Assembly: GCA_024404875.1 (NCBI GenBank)
Contig: JAKSPK010000017.1
Location: 1 to 43,374 of the forward strand
From: Oscillospiraceae bacterium
GTDB lineage: Bacteria > Bacillota > Clostridia > Oscillospirales > Ruminococcaceae
Length of the DNA stretch: 43,374 nt
Direction: 5' to 3'
Shown: one piece after another, positions 15,153 to 22,950 of the stretch
How positions within the stretch are numbered: position 1 is the first letter of the stretch
Layout of the letters: the number at the start of each line of letters is the position of its first letter
Notes under the pieces: model-generated
Databases searched by the model: none
The model's input: only the letters and a program-made list of their open reading frames with translations
What the model was told of the DNA's origin: nothing
Made by a program: the position numbers and the translations under genes

Positions 15153-17375
15153 ATGAAACAAAAAGGGATGCGGCTGACGGCATTGCTTGCTGCCGTGATG
15201 CTTCTTCCGACCTGCTATTCCGCAGCGGCAGACGATGCCGAGAAAACTGTACTGCAATATGCAGAGGTTCCGGTGGAGCAGTTCATCGTTTCCGGACTGG
15301 CCCCGCAGGCAGAGACGGATCTTGATCGTGCGGAATGGTATTTTGCCGAGTGGGAGGATGCTCATTATATCTTTCTGCCCGCGACGGCAGACCGCAGTCA
15401 TCTGACGGTCACTTATACGCTGCCGGAGGGCAAAAAGGAGCTGCTGCTCGACGGCGAAACACTTGAATCCGGCAAGGAGACCGCACGCTTTGCGGAAAAG
15501 GACAGCTTTGCGCTGACCGTAGACGGCGAGGACTGCGGTGAGCTGCGCGTGATGCAGTCGGATATTCCATGTGCATTTTTGGAACTGACGGATTATACGA
15601 TCGCAGAGCTGAGCGAGACGAAGAGTAATGTATCAGCCGGTTCGGCCGTCTTTTTTGATGCAGCCGGCGGGATTCAGTATCAGGGCGGGATTGACACATT
15701 CAAGGGACGCGGCAATTCCTCATGGTTCTATTCCGTCCGCAAGCCATTTAACATTAAGCTTTCGGAGAAAGCGGATCTTTATGGCATGGGCAAGGCGAAA
15801 AAATGGGCGCTGCTCAGCAACTGGAACGATCAGAGCAATCTGCGCAATGCGGTTGCTTCCGTGCTGGGACAGCAGTCCGGTCTGCAATATGCAGGTGATT
15901 CGCGTTTTGTTGACATTTACCTGAACGGCGAATATTACGGCACCTATGAACTGGCTGAGCGCGTTGAGATTCAGTCGCAGCGTGTCGATATCACGAATCT
16001 CGAAAAGGCAACAGAGAAGGTGAATGAAAAGGCGCTTTCGGAATACCCCATGATAATCGAGAACGGCACCTTCCGCGGTGAGGAGGTGAACAGCTACCGG
16101 TATTATGATATTCCGAATAATCCGGAAGATATCACCGGCGGCTACTTAGTGCAGTTTCAGATGCGCTGGCGTTCGGCGGCGGCGGAGTTTGTTACGAGCC
16201 GCGGGCATCTGCTGGAAATCGTTGAGCCGGAATATCCGACACAGGCGCAGGTGGAATATTTCCGTGCTTTCGTGCAGGATATGGAGGATGCGATCTATGC
16301 TGAGGACGGATATAATGCCAAGGGAAAGCATTATTCCGAGTATCTTGATGTCGAGTCCTTTGCGATTGGGTATCTCATACAGGAGATCACTGAAAATCCA
16401 GACGGCGCACAGACGAGCTTTTATCTCTGGAAGGACTCGGATCTGACAGGCGACGGGAAACTGCATTACGGGCCGCCGTGGGATTTTGACCTGGCATTCG
16501 GCAATTACGGGATCGGTCTCAAGCGGCCGGACGGCAGCATGAGCTATTCTTATGTGACTGAGAATCTCTATCCGCTATATATGAATCTGACCGGCTATGA
16601 TGTGAATCATCCGGAGCGCGGCAGTGAAATAGAATCCATTCTCATGAAGCTGTGGCAGAAGGATGAATATATCCGGCTGCTGGCTGATTTGTATGCGGAG
16701 CGCTTTGATGCACAGCTGATCGCGCTGTCAGATCCGGAGCAGGAGGGCGGCAGCGGGATTCAGCAAATGGCGGATTCGATTGCGAATGCTATGGCGATGC
16801 ACAATATGCGCTGGCATATGTACGGTGTCTATCCCTACAAGACGCTCGGCAGCTACACCGGCAAATCATGGGAAGAAAATGTGGAATTTCTTCGGAAATT
16901 TGTGCAGCGGCGGCAGAGGTATCTTTCGACGGTGTTTGTCAAAGAGGTGATCGGCCGCGATGCTTCCGCAGCAGATGAGACCATTGATTCGGCGCTTGCG
17001 CTCTATGATGAGCCGGAACAGCAGGTACTGATCGCCTTCCGCGCTGAGCTTGCTGAACGGTTTGCGGAGACAGAGACGATCCCGGAGGCTGACGCGCTGC
17101 TGGCAGAGGCTGCACCGATGCTGGATTCGCTGCCGCAGACGGAACTGAGCGGAGATTTTATTGTGGACGGCGAAGTGAATGTACTGGATGCACAGATGCT
17201 GCTGATATTCGTCACGGACCGCTTTACCGGTCTGAATGTCAGTGCGACTGCGACACAGGAACGCAACGGGGATGTCAATAAAAGCGAGATGCTCGATTCG
17301 GCTGATGCACAGCATATCCTGCTGCATTATACCGCTTCACTGGCTGGAAATGATTACAAACTGCCGACGCGGTGA
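15153..17375 (+). CDS. Secreted CotH-kinase family protein with C-terminal dockerin
   Basis: A 740-residue protein with a signal peptide (hydrophobic residues 8-25, likely cleaved after YSAAA), an N-terminal beta-rich region, then a CotH domain. CotH features include KGRGNSSW (184-191), KPFNIKL, WALLSNWNDQSNLRN, YLNGEYYGTYELAERVEI and the metal-binding WDFDLAFGN (Asp444, Asp446). CotH proteins are atypical protein kinases, first known from Bacillus spore coat. The C-terminus (about 670-735) is a dockerin with two calcium-loop repeats (DGEVNVLDAQ and NGDVNKSEMLDSADAQ), so it may attach to a cohesin scaffold. The ATG is two bases after the PBP stop, so it belongs to the wall-synthesis operon; an upstream in-frame start overlaps the PBP and is rejected. 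Its substrate is unknown. Confidence 0.92.
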   Translation: MKQKGMRLTALLAAVMLLPTCYSAAADDAEKTVLQYAEVPVEQFIVSGLAPQAETDLDRAEWYFAEWEDAHYIFLPATADRSHLTVTYTLPEGKKELLLDGETLESGKETARFAEKDSFALTVDGEDCGELRVMQSDIPCAFLELTDYTIAELSETKSNVSAGSAVFFDAAGGIQYQGGIDTFKGRGNSSWFYSVRKPFNIKLSEKADLYGMGKAKKWALLSNWNDQSNLRNAVASVLGQQSGLQYAGDSRFVDIYLNGEYYGTYELAERVEIQSQRVDITNLEKATEKVNEKALSEYPMIIENGTFRGEEVNSYRYYDIPNNPEDITGGYLVQFQMRWRSAAAEFVTSRGHLLEIVEPEYPTQAQVEYFRAFVQDMEDAIYAEDGYNAKGKHYSEYLDVESFAIGYLIQEITENPDGAQTSFYLWKDSDLTGDGKLHYGPPWDFDLAFGNYGIGLKRPDGSMSYSYVTENLYPLYMNLTGYDVNHPERGSEIESILMKLWQKDEYIRLLADLYAERFDAQLIALSDPEQEGGSGIQQMADSIANAMAMHNMRWHMYGVYPYKTLGSYTGKSWEENVEFLRKFVQRRQRYLSTVFVKEVIGRDASAADETIDSALALYDEPEQQVLIAFRAELAERFAETETIPEADALLAEAAPMLDSLPQTELSGDFIVDGEVNVLDAQMLLIFVTDRFTGLNVSATATQERNGDVNKSEMLDSADAQHILLHYTASLAGNDYKLPTR

Positions 17376-17418
17376 ATGATAGGTTGCAAATAGTTCATGA
17401 AATATTCATATTCTGTTC

Positions 17419-17447
17419 ATAAATAAATGCGCGGAATATGGTATAAT
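17419..17447 (+). promoter_or_regulatory. Extended -10 promoter of rpsO
   Basis: TATAAT (17442-17447) preceded by TGG (extended -10). The -35 region is weak: ATAAAT at 17419-17424 gives a 17-base spacer. Transcription would start near 17454, just before the structured leader. Confidence 0.65.
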
Positions 17448-17460
17448 AAGAAGACCGTTT

Positions 17461-17520
17461 ACGCGGATCTGGGAGTATGCCTGCCATTTGCAGGAGGTTT
17501 TCACCTTCCCTCATCTGCGT
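17461..17520 (+). promoter_or_regulatory. Structured rpsO leader RNA, candidate S15 autoregulatory site
   Basis: A closed multi-branch fold can be drawn. An outer helix pairs ACGCGGAT (17461-17468) with ATCTGCGT (17513-17520), eight pairs with one G-U. A second helix pairs GGGAG (17471-17475) with TTCCC (17506-17510). Inside are a hairpin CCTGC-CATTT-GCAGG (17480-17494) and a smaller AGGT/ACCT hairpin (17495-17506). It lies at the 5' end of the transcript 36 bases before the rpsO ATG. S15 represses its own mRNA through a leader structure in several bacteria; that this one does is inference. Confidence 0.55.
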
Positions 17521-17555
17521 TTACCGGATTCAAACAACAGAAAGAGGTGAAATTC

Positions 17556-17822
17556 ATGCTGCGTAAGGAAGAAAAGACTGAGGTCATCCTTGCAAATGCG
17601 ACCCACGAGGGCGATACCGGTTCTCCTGAGGTGCAGATCGCAATCCTGACCCGTCGCATCAATGACCTGAATGCTCATCTGAAAGAGCACAAGCACGACC
17701 ACCACTCCTACCGTGGTCTGCTCAAGATGGTCGGACGCCGCCGCAATCTGCTCGGTTACCTGAAAAAGAAGGACATCGAGCGCTACAGAGCGACGATCGA
17801 GCGCCTTGGCCTGCGTAAGTAA
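17556..17822 (+). CDS. rpsO: 30S ribosomal protein S15
   Basis: An 88-residue primary 16S rRNA-binding protein of the 30S platform, of normal family length. The motifs [40 protein letters not shown] and [12 protein letters not shown] include the conserved residues that bind the 16S three-way junction. The ATG at 17556 follows AGAGGTG and gives the family-typical N-terminus; an in-frame upstream start runs through the leader and is rejected. It has its own promoter, leader and terminator, followed by pnp, the order also found in E. coli. Confidence 0.98.
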   Translation: MLRKEEKTEVILANATHEGDTGSPEVQIAILTRRINDLNAHLKEHKHDHHSYRGLLKMVGRRRNLLGYLKKKDIERYRATIERLGLRK

Positions 17823-17830
17823 TTGCGCAA

Positions 17831-17868
17831 AAGGGGAGGGAGGAACGCCTCCTTCCCCTTATTATTTA
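17831..17868 (+). terminator. Rho-independent terminator after rpsO
   Basis: A 13-base-pair stem (17831-17843 with 17848-17860, one G-U pair) around the tetraloop AACG, followed by ATTATTTA. It begins eight bases after the rpsO stop. The T-run is interrupted, so some read-through into pnp is possible. Confidence 0.85.
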
Positions 17869-17875
17869 CATCTGA

Positions 17876-17953
17876 TCTCTCCCGCCGGGCTTAGCATGAA
17901 ATCATGTGCTGCAGCGTGATGCAGAATGTGATTTTATGCTAAACGACGAGAGA
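17876..17953 (+). promoter_or_regulatory. Long hairpin in the pnp leader
   Basis: TTAGCATGAAATCA (17891-17904) pairs with TGATTTTATGCTAA (17929-17942) in 14 consecutive pairs with one G-U. An inner CTGC/GCAG helix (17909-17912 with 17921-17924) extends it upward, and TCTCTC (17876-17881) pairs with GAGAGA (17948-17953) below an internal loop. It lies between the rpsO terminator and pnp, ending 17 bases before the AGGAGG of pnp. In E. coli a long hairpin at this same spot is cut by RNase III and used by PNPase to repress its own mRNA. Confidence 0.65.
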
Positions 17954-17987
17954 AATAGGCAATATGAAAAAGGAGGCTGATTCTGAA

Positions 17988-20126
17988 ATGTTTGAGAATC
18001 ACAAGATTTTTAAGACAACATTCTGCGGCCGCGAGCTGACCGTGGAAACAGGCAAGACCTGTGAGCTGTCAAACGGCTCCTGCTGGGTACGCAGCGGCGA
18101 TACCGTTGTCATGGCAAATGTCACCGCGAGCGAGAAGCCGCGTGACGGCATTGATTTCTTCCCCCTTTCCGTTGATTACGAAGAACGCCTCTATTCCGTC
18201 GGCCGCATCCCCGGCAGCTTCATGAAGCGCGAGGGCAAGCCTTCTGAGCACGCAATCCTCACTTCCCGCTGTGTGGACAGACCGATTCGTCCGCTCTTTC
18301 CGAAGGATATGCGCAATGATGTTGCAGTTGTCATGACCGTTCTGGCAGTCGATCAGGATGTTATGCCGGAGATCCTCGGTATGATCGGAACCTCTGTCGC
18401 GATCTCGATTTCCGATATCCCGTGGAATGGCCCGATCGGCGGTGTTGAGGTCGGCCTTGTTGACGGCGAGATTATTCTCATGCCGACCAAGGCACAGCGC
18501 GCTGTCTCTGATCTGAAGCTGACTGTTGCTGCAACTGCTGAGAAGATTGTCATGATCGAGGCCGGCGCAAATGAAGTGCCGGAGGATCTGATGCTCGAAT
18601 GCATCCTCAAGGCACACGAGGAGATCAAGAAACTCGTTGCCTTCATTAACGATATCCGTAAGGAGATCGGCAAGCCGAAGTTTACCTTCGAGTCGATGGA
18701 GGTCGATCACGAGCTGTTCGATGCGATCGCAGATTTCGCTCGCAAGGATGTCGAATTTGCGCTCGATACCAATGATAAGAATGTCCGCGAAGCAAGACTG
18801 CTCCCGATCAAGAACGCGATTCATGAGAAGTTCGATGCTGACAACGCAGAGCGCATCGGCATGATCGACGAGTGCATCTACAAGCTTCAGAAGATGATCG
18901 TCCGCGAGTGGCTCTATCAGGGTAAGCGCGTGGACGGCAGAAAGATTGACGAGATTCGTCCGCTGGCTGCAGAGGCAGGCGTGCTGCCGCGTGTTCACGG
19001 TTCCGGCCTGTTCACCCGCGGTCAGACACAGGTGCTGACGATTGCGACACTCGGTCCGTTCTCTGATGCACAGCGCATTGACGGTCTGGACGAGAACGAG
19101 GAGACCAAGCGCTATATGCACCAGTATAACTTCCCGTCCTATTCCGTTGGAGAGACAAAGCCGTCCAGAGGCCCCGGCAGACGAGAGATCGGTCACGGCG
19201 CTCTCGCGGAAAAGGCACTGGTTCCGGTTTTGCCTTCCGTGGATGAGTTCCCGTATGCACTGCGTCTGGTCTCTGAGGTTCTCAGTTCCAACGGCTCGAC
19301 CTCTCAGGGTTCGATCTGCGGCTCTACGCTCGCACTTATGGACGCAGGCGTTCCGATCAAAGCTCCGGTTGCCGGTATCTCCTGCGGCCTTATCACCAAG
19401 CCGGATTCTGATGAATTCATGACAATGGTTGATATTCAGGGCCTTGAGGATTTCTTCGGCGATATGGACTTCAAGGTCGGCGGTACACATAAGGGTATCA
19501 CTGCAATTCAGGTTGATATCAAGGTTGACGGTCTGACACCGGCAATCATCAAGGAAGCATTCGAGAAGACACGCAAGGCACGTCTCTACATTCTTGATGA
19601 GATTATGCTGAAGGCGATTCCGACGGTTCGCGAGACGGTTTCCGAGTATGCACCGAAGATGCTCCAGACACGCGTTCCGGTCGAAAAGATCCGTGAGGTC
19701 ATCGGCTCCGGCGGCAAGGTCATCCAGAAGATCTCTGCGGAATGTGATGTTAAGATTGATATCAACGAGGACGGCAGCGTGTTTGTATCCGGTATTGATC
19801 TGACAAATGCGAGAAAAGCAATCCAGATCATTGATACCATCGCAAACGGTCCGGAGATCGGCGCGATTTACAAGGGTAAGGTTACGGGTATCCAGGCCTT
19901 TGGCGCATTCGTTGAGATCGTTCCGGGTAAGGAAGGCTTGGTTCACATCTCCAAGCTGGACAAGCAGCGCGTTGAGAAGACTGAGGATGTTGTCTCGCTC
20001 GGCGATGAGATCGTTGTCAAGGTCATGGAAATTGACGAACAGAAGGGCAAGATCTCGCTCTCCAGAAAAGATGCACTTGCAGAACTGGAAGCTAGAAAGC
20101 AGCTCGTTTCAGACGATAACGCATAA
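17988..20126 (+). CDS. pnp: Polyribonucleotide nucleotidyltransferase (PNPase)
   Basis: A 712-residue phosphorolytic 3'-5' exoribonuclease that forms trimers in RNA turnover. Domain order: first RNase PH domain (about 10-140), helical linker, second RNase PH domain (about 310-540) with FPSYSVGETKPSRGPGRREIGHGALAEKA and SNGSTSQGSICG, KH domain (about 550-610, REVIGSGGKVIQ) and S1 domain (about 620-690, GKVTGIQAFGAFVEIVPGKEGLVHIS). The catalytic GETKPSRGPGRREIGHG region is intact. ATG at 17988 is chosen because AGGAGG lies 11 bases upstream; the ATG at 17964 lies before that site and has none of its own. A terminator follows the gene. Confidence 0.98.
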   Translation: MFENHKIFKTTFCGRELTVETGKTCELSNGSCWVRSGDTVVMANVTASEKPRDGIDFFPLSVDYEERLYSVGRIPGSFMKREGKPSEHAILTSRCVDRPIRPLFPKDMRNDVAVVMTVLAVDQDVMPEILGMIGTSVAISISDIPWNGPIGGVEVGLVDGEIILMPTKAQRAVSDLKLTVAATAEKIVMIEAGANEVPEDLMLECILKAHEEIKKLVAFINDIRKEIGKPKFTFESMEVDHELFDAIADFARKDVEFALDTNDKNVREARLLPIKNAIHEKFDADNAERIGMIDECIYKLQKMIVREWLYQGKRVDGRKIDEIRPLAAEAGVLPRVHGSGLFTRGQTQVLTIATLGPFSDAQRIDGLDENEETKRYMHQYNFPSYSVGETKPSRGPGRREIGHGALAEKALVPVLPSVDEFPYALRLVSEVLSSNGSTSQGSICGSTLALMDAGVPIKAPVAGISCGLITKPDSDEFMTMVDIQGLEDFFGDMDFKVGGTHKGITAIQVDIKVDGLTPAIIKEAFEKTRKARLYILDEIMLKAIPTVRETVSEYAPKMLQTRVPVEKIREVIGSGGKVIQKISAECDVKIDINEDGSVFVSGIDLTNARKAIQIIDTIANGPEIGAIYKGKVTGIQAFGAFVEIVPGKEGLVHISKLDKQRVEKTEDVVSLGDEIVVKVMEIDEQKGKISLSRKDALAELEARKQLVSDDNA

Positions 20127-20133
20127 TGATACG

Positions 20134-20166
20134 GCAGACCGGAGCGAACGCTTCGGTCTGCTTTTC
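20134..20166 (+). terminator. Rho-independent terminator after pnp
   Basis: GCAGACCGGAGC (20134-20145) pairs with GCTTCGGTCTGC (20150-20161), 12 pairs with one G-U, loop GAAC, followed by TTTTCC. It starts eight bases after the pnp stop. Confidence 0.85.
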
Positions 20167-20396
20167 CAATGCACAGCTTCACTTGAAGATGAATCATTAA
20201 ATTCGATCATGGTGGTTTGGACACTGTCTGGGCGGCCGAAAACAGATGAGATGCAAATTGAAGAAGCTATCTGGACTTTGGAAAAATTGACCGGAGTTAT
20301 TTGAATAAAAATGATGTTGTGATAAATCAACAAAAAGCAGCAGCATAATTTGGATAAAGTTCTACATACACAAATTAGAAGAATTGCGAAAAAGAC
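20167..20396 (+). other. Gap after pnp with a possible gene remnant
   Basis: A+T-richer DNA between the pnp terminator and the S10 promoter. One plus-strand frame ending at the TGA at 20302-20304 reads LNSIMVVWTLSGRPKTDEM then QIEEAIWTLEKLTGVI. It looks protein-like but has no start with a ribosome binding site, so it may be the tail of a decayed gene or chance. Nothing else was recognised. Confidence 0.3.
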
Positions 20397-20425
20397 TTGC
20401 AATTCCTCTGAAGTTGTGCTATAAT
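20397..20425 (+). promoter_or_regulatory. Promoter of the S10-spc-alpha ribosomal operon
   Basis: TTGCAA (20397-20402), a 17-base spacer and a consensus TATAAT (20420-20425) preceded by TGC (extended -10). Transcription should start near 20432, about 420 bases before rpsJ, leaving an unusually long leader. Confidence 0.85.
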
Positions 20426-20431
20426 GTAAAA

Positions 20432-20854
20432 GCTGATGCACAAGATATACGAAGATACTGCGAGGTTGCGGCTGTGTGCCGGTAATTCGCAGTGGAGTAT
20501 GTCCGCTAGACGGGCGATTTGAGATATTGCACTGTGTGTGTGAAAATGCTGCGAAACCGCAGGCTTTGGTTGAAGGAGTCAGCTTTGTGATCTTACGGAC
20601 AAGCTGAAAGGAAAATCATGCCGGCAGGTCGTGTGCCTTTTTGCGTACAAATGCGGAAAGTACATTTCTGCGTCTCATTTCACGAAAGCCCGATGCAAGG
20701 ACATCTTGCAGCGGGGTTTTTTATGGACTTTGGGTTCAGGAAACACGCGGGACGGTTGTAAGAGCCGGAACACGTAATTTTCGATGGAATACACATGGGC
20801 AGTTCACTTCATGTCCCCTCACAAGCAAACATAAATATGAAGGAGGCTAATCAA
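20432..20854 (+). ncRNA. Long structured leader of the S10 operon
   Basis: About 420 non-coding bases with many hairpins: TGCGA/TCGCA (20459-20463 with 20487-20491) with an inner GGC/GCC; CTGCG-AAAC-CGCAG (20549-20562); CAGCTT/AAGCTG (about 20580-20606); GGCA/TGCC followed by five T (20623-20642); and the strong terminator-like hairpin at 20689-20722. The segment GCGAGGTTGCGG near the 5' end resembles the GAGGTTGC motif I recall upstream of rpsJ in other Firmicutes, but I cannot check this here. Control of S10 operons by a leader and protein L4 is established in E. coli; its use here is inference. Confidence 0.6.
20689..20722 (+). terminator. Attenuator-like terminator inside the S10 leader
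   Basis: CCCG (20689-20692) and TGCAAG (20694-20699) pair with CTTGCA (20705-20710) and CGGG (20712-20715), ten pairs with one A-G mismatch and loop GACAT, followed by a run of six T (20717-20722). It stands between the promoter and rpsJ, so the operon can be expressed only if polymerase reads through it. Confidence 0.8.
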
Positions 20855-21172
20855 GTGGCAGGCAGCGAAAAACTGAGAATTCGGATCAAGGGCTATGAGC
20901 ACGCAACTGTTGATGCGGCGGCGGCGAAAATCGTCGAGACCGCAAAGCGCGGCGGTGCGCAGAAGGTTTCGGGACCGATCCCGCTCCCGACCGACAAGGA
21001 GATCGTTACGATCCTCCGCGCAGTCCACAAGTACAAGGACAGCCGTGAGCAGTTCGAAATGCGTACGCACAAGCGCCTGATCGACGTCCTGCGCCCGACA
21101 AAGGCGACGATGGATGCTCTCACCAGACTGGAAATCCCCGCAGGTGTTGAAATCAACATGGAGATGAAATAA
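20855..21172 (+). CDS. rpsJ: 30S ribosomal protein S10
   Basis: A 105-residue 30S head protein, also NusE, a partner of NusB in antitermination. [35 protein letters not shown] and [16 protein letters not shown] match the family, including the long RNA-binding loop. The start is GTG at 20855-20857: AAGGAGG lies eight bases upstream, and the reading gives [11 protein letters not shown], like the MAxxKIRIRLK start in other bacteria. In-frame codons upstream add non-homologous residues. First gene of the operon; 102 bases with a hairpin separate it from rplC. Confidence 0.97.
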   Translation: MAGSEKLRIRIKGYEHATVDAAAAKIVETAKRGGAQKVSGPIPLPTDKEIVTILRAVHKYKDSREQFEMRTHKRLIDVLRPTKATMDALTRLEIPAGVEINMEMK

Positions 21173-21200
21173 TCTCAGCTGCAAAGAGGATTCCGAAAAT

Positions 21201-21248
21201 GGCAGCCGACTTCTTCATAAGGCTGCCGGTCAAGTTGGCAGATGCCAA
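21201..21248 (+). repeat. Tandem hairpins between rpsJ and rplC
   Basis: GGCAGCC (21201-21207) pairs with GGCTGCC (21221-21227), followed by TTGGC/GCCAA (21235-21239 with 21244-21248). Both stems are perfect. There is no T-run, so they are not terminators; they may stabilise or mark the mRNA for processing. Confidence 0.6.
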
Positions 21249-21274
21249 CCAATAACCGTAAGGAGGAAACCGCA

Positions 21275-21910
21275 ATGAAGAAAGCCATTCTTGGCAAGAA
21301 GATCGGTATGACACAGATCTTCGACGAATCCGGCAAGGTCGTGCCGGTCACGGTCGTTGAGGCAGGTCCCTGCTTCGTCGTCCAGAAGAAAACCGTGGAA
21401 AATGACGGCTACAACGCGATCCAGGTCGGCTTCGGCTCGGTCAAGGCAGAGAAGGTCAACAAGCCGATGAAGGGTCATTTCGACAAGGCAAACACCGGTG
21501 CGCTTCGCACACTGCGTGAGTTCCGCCTGGATGACTGCGATGCATTCAATGTCGGCGATTCGATCCAGCCCGATATCTTCGAGGCAGGCGAGATCGTTGA
21601 TGTGCAGGGCACCAGCAAGGGTAAGGGCTATGCAGGTCCGATCAAGCGCTACGGCCAGCACAGACTCAAGGAGACCCACGGTACCGGTCCGGTTCACCGT
21701 CAGGCAGGCTCCATGGGCGCTTGCTCCTCTCCGTCCCGTATTTATAAGGGCAAGGGTCTTGCAGGTCATATGGGTGCTGAGACAGTTACCGTTCAGAACC
21801 TCAAGATCGTTTCTGTCGATGCTGAGAATCATCTCATCGCAGTCCGCGGCGCGATCCCGGGTCCGAAGGGCAGCCTCGTCACCATCACCAACAGCGTGAA
21901 AAAGGGTTAA
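21275..21910 (+). CDS. rplC: 50S ribosomal protein L3
   Basis: A 211-residue protein that reaches toward the peptidyl-transferase centre. GKKIGMTQIFDESGKVVPVTV, GTSKGKGYAGPIKRY, THGTGPVHRQAGSMG and YKGKGLAGHMGAETVTVQNL match the family. Where E. coli has the methylated glutamine (GQNQTP), this protein has GACSSP, so that modification is absent here. The ATG at 21275 follows AAGGAGG; the in-frame ATG 33 bases upstream lies before that site. Confidence 0.98.
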   Translation: MKKAILGKKIGMTQIFDESGKVVPVTVVEAGPCFVVQKKTVENDGYNAIQVGFGSVKAEKVNKPMKGHFDKANTGALRTLREFRLDDCDAFNVGDSIQPDIFEAGEIVDVQGTSKGKGYAGPIKRYGQHRLKETHGTGPVHRQAGSMGACSSPSRIYKGKGLAGHMGAETVTVQNLKIVSVDAENHLIAVRGAIPGPKGSLVTITNSVKKG

Positions 21911-21928
21911 GGAAGGAGGAAATCAGAA

Positions 21929-22555
21929 ATGGCAAATGTTCCGGTTTATGATATGAACGGCGCGCAGGTTTCCGAAACCGAGCTCAATGACGCTGTGTTC
22001 GGCATCACTCCGAATGAGGGCGTTATGCACGCAATGGTCGTGAATTATCTCGCAAATCAGCGTCAGGGCACACAGTCCACACTGACCAGAACTGAGGTCA
22101 GAGGCGGCGGCAGAAAGCCGTACCGTCAGAAGGGTACAGGTCATGCCCGTCAGGGTTCGATCCGCGCTCCGCAGTGGTACCACGGCGGCGTCGCACTCGG
22201 CCCGAAGCCGAGAAGCTATCGCTTCTCCCTCAACAAGAAGGTCCGCCGTCTGGCAATGCTCTCTGCATTCTCCCAGAAGGTTATCGACCAGAATCTGATC
22301 GTTATCGACAGCATTGCAGTCGAGGGCTACAAGACCAAGACGATCGTCAAGATGCTCGATGCTCTGAAGGTCGCTGGCAAGGCTCTCATCGTTACACAGG
22401 AAGCTGACAAGAATGTCTACAAGAGCGCTGCAAATATTCCGGGCGTTAAGACGGCTGCCGTCAATACCCTGAATGTTTACGACATCCTCAACTATGACGC
22501 ATTCATCGTCAGCAAGGGCGCTGTCGCAAAAATTGAGGAGGTGTATGCAAAATGA
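21929..22555 (+). CDS. rplD: 50S ribosomal protein L4
   Basis: A 208-residue protein whose long basic loop lines the exit tunnel; the loop is seen as TRTEVRGGGRKPYRQ, KGTGHARQGS and RAPQWYHGG. In E. coli L4 is also the repressor of the S10 operon, by transcription termination in the leader and by blocking translation. The attenuator-like terminator upstream of rpsJ makes a similar role possible here, but this is not shown by the sequence. ATG after AAGGAGG. The stop overlaps the rplW start by four bases. Confidence 0.98.
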   Translation: MANVPVYDMNGAQVSETELNDAVFGITPNEGVMHAMVVNYLANQRQGTQSTLTRTEVRGGGRKPYRQKGTGHARQGSIRAPQWYHGGVALGPKPRSYRFSLNKKVRRLAMLSAFSQKVIDQNLIVIDSIAVEGYKTKTIVKMLDALKVAGKALIVTQEADKNVYKSAANIPGVKTAAVNTLNVYDILNYDAFIVSKGAVAKIEEVYAK

Positions 22556-22875
22556 AGGCACCGCAGGATATCATTCTGAAGCCCGTCATCACCGAGCAGA
22601 GCACTGATCTGCTGCCGCAGGGCAAGTACACCTTCAAGGTCGCAAAGGATGCGAATAAGCTTGAGATTGCCGATGCAGCCGAAAAGCTCTTCCATGTCGA
22701 AGTTACCAAGGTCAACACCGTGAATGTCCGCGGCCGCGAAAAGCGTGTCGGCAGATACACCGGCAAGACCGCAAGCTGGAAGAAAGCGATCGTTACGATC
22801 AACCAGGAGCCGGGCAACGATGCGAACGGCAAGAAGCTCAACAGCTCGATCGAGTTCTTCGACGGTATGTTCTAA
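22552..22875 (+). CDS. rplW: 50S ribosomal protein L23
   Basis: A 107-residue protein at the tunnel exit, docking site for signal recognition particle and trigger factor. APQDIILKPVITEQST, KYTFKVAKDANKLEIADAAE and VNVRGREKRVGRYTGKTASWKKA match the family, including the extended tunnel loop. It is coupled to rplD by an ATGA overlap with GAGGAGG upstream inside rplD. A 75-base gap containing two hairpins follows. Confidence 0.97.
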   Translation: MKAPQDIILKPVITEQSTDLLPQGKYTFKVAKDANKLEIADAAEKLFHVEVTKVNTVNVRGREKRVGRYTGKTASWKKAIVTINQEPGNDANGKKLNSSIEFFDGMF

Positions 22876-22914
22876 GCTGCTGATCAGCAGCATTTGTATG
22901 GGAGTCATGCTCCC
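22876..22914 (+). repeat. Tandem hairpins between rplW and rplB
   Basis: A perfect palindrome GCTGCTGATCAGCAGC (22876-22891) starts right after the rplW stop, followed by GGGAG-TCATG-CTCCC (22900-22914). Neither has a T-run. Confidence 0.65.
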
Positions 22915-22950
22915 GATAAGTAAGCATTGAAACTAGAGGAGTGAAAACAA

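Noticed and set aside
18069-19946. 625-codon open frame antisense to pnp
   Set aside because: It mirrors a strongly biased coding gene; high codon bias leaves the opposite frame open. It has no ribosome site and the composition (Asn, Cys, Leu, Arg-rich) is typical of antisense shadow.
20795-20854. Longer rpsJ with an ATG at 20795
   Set aside because: The extra residues are unlike any S10 and the AAGGAGG lies after that ATG; the GTG at 20855 fits both.
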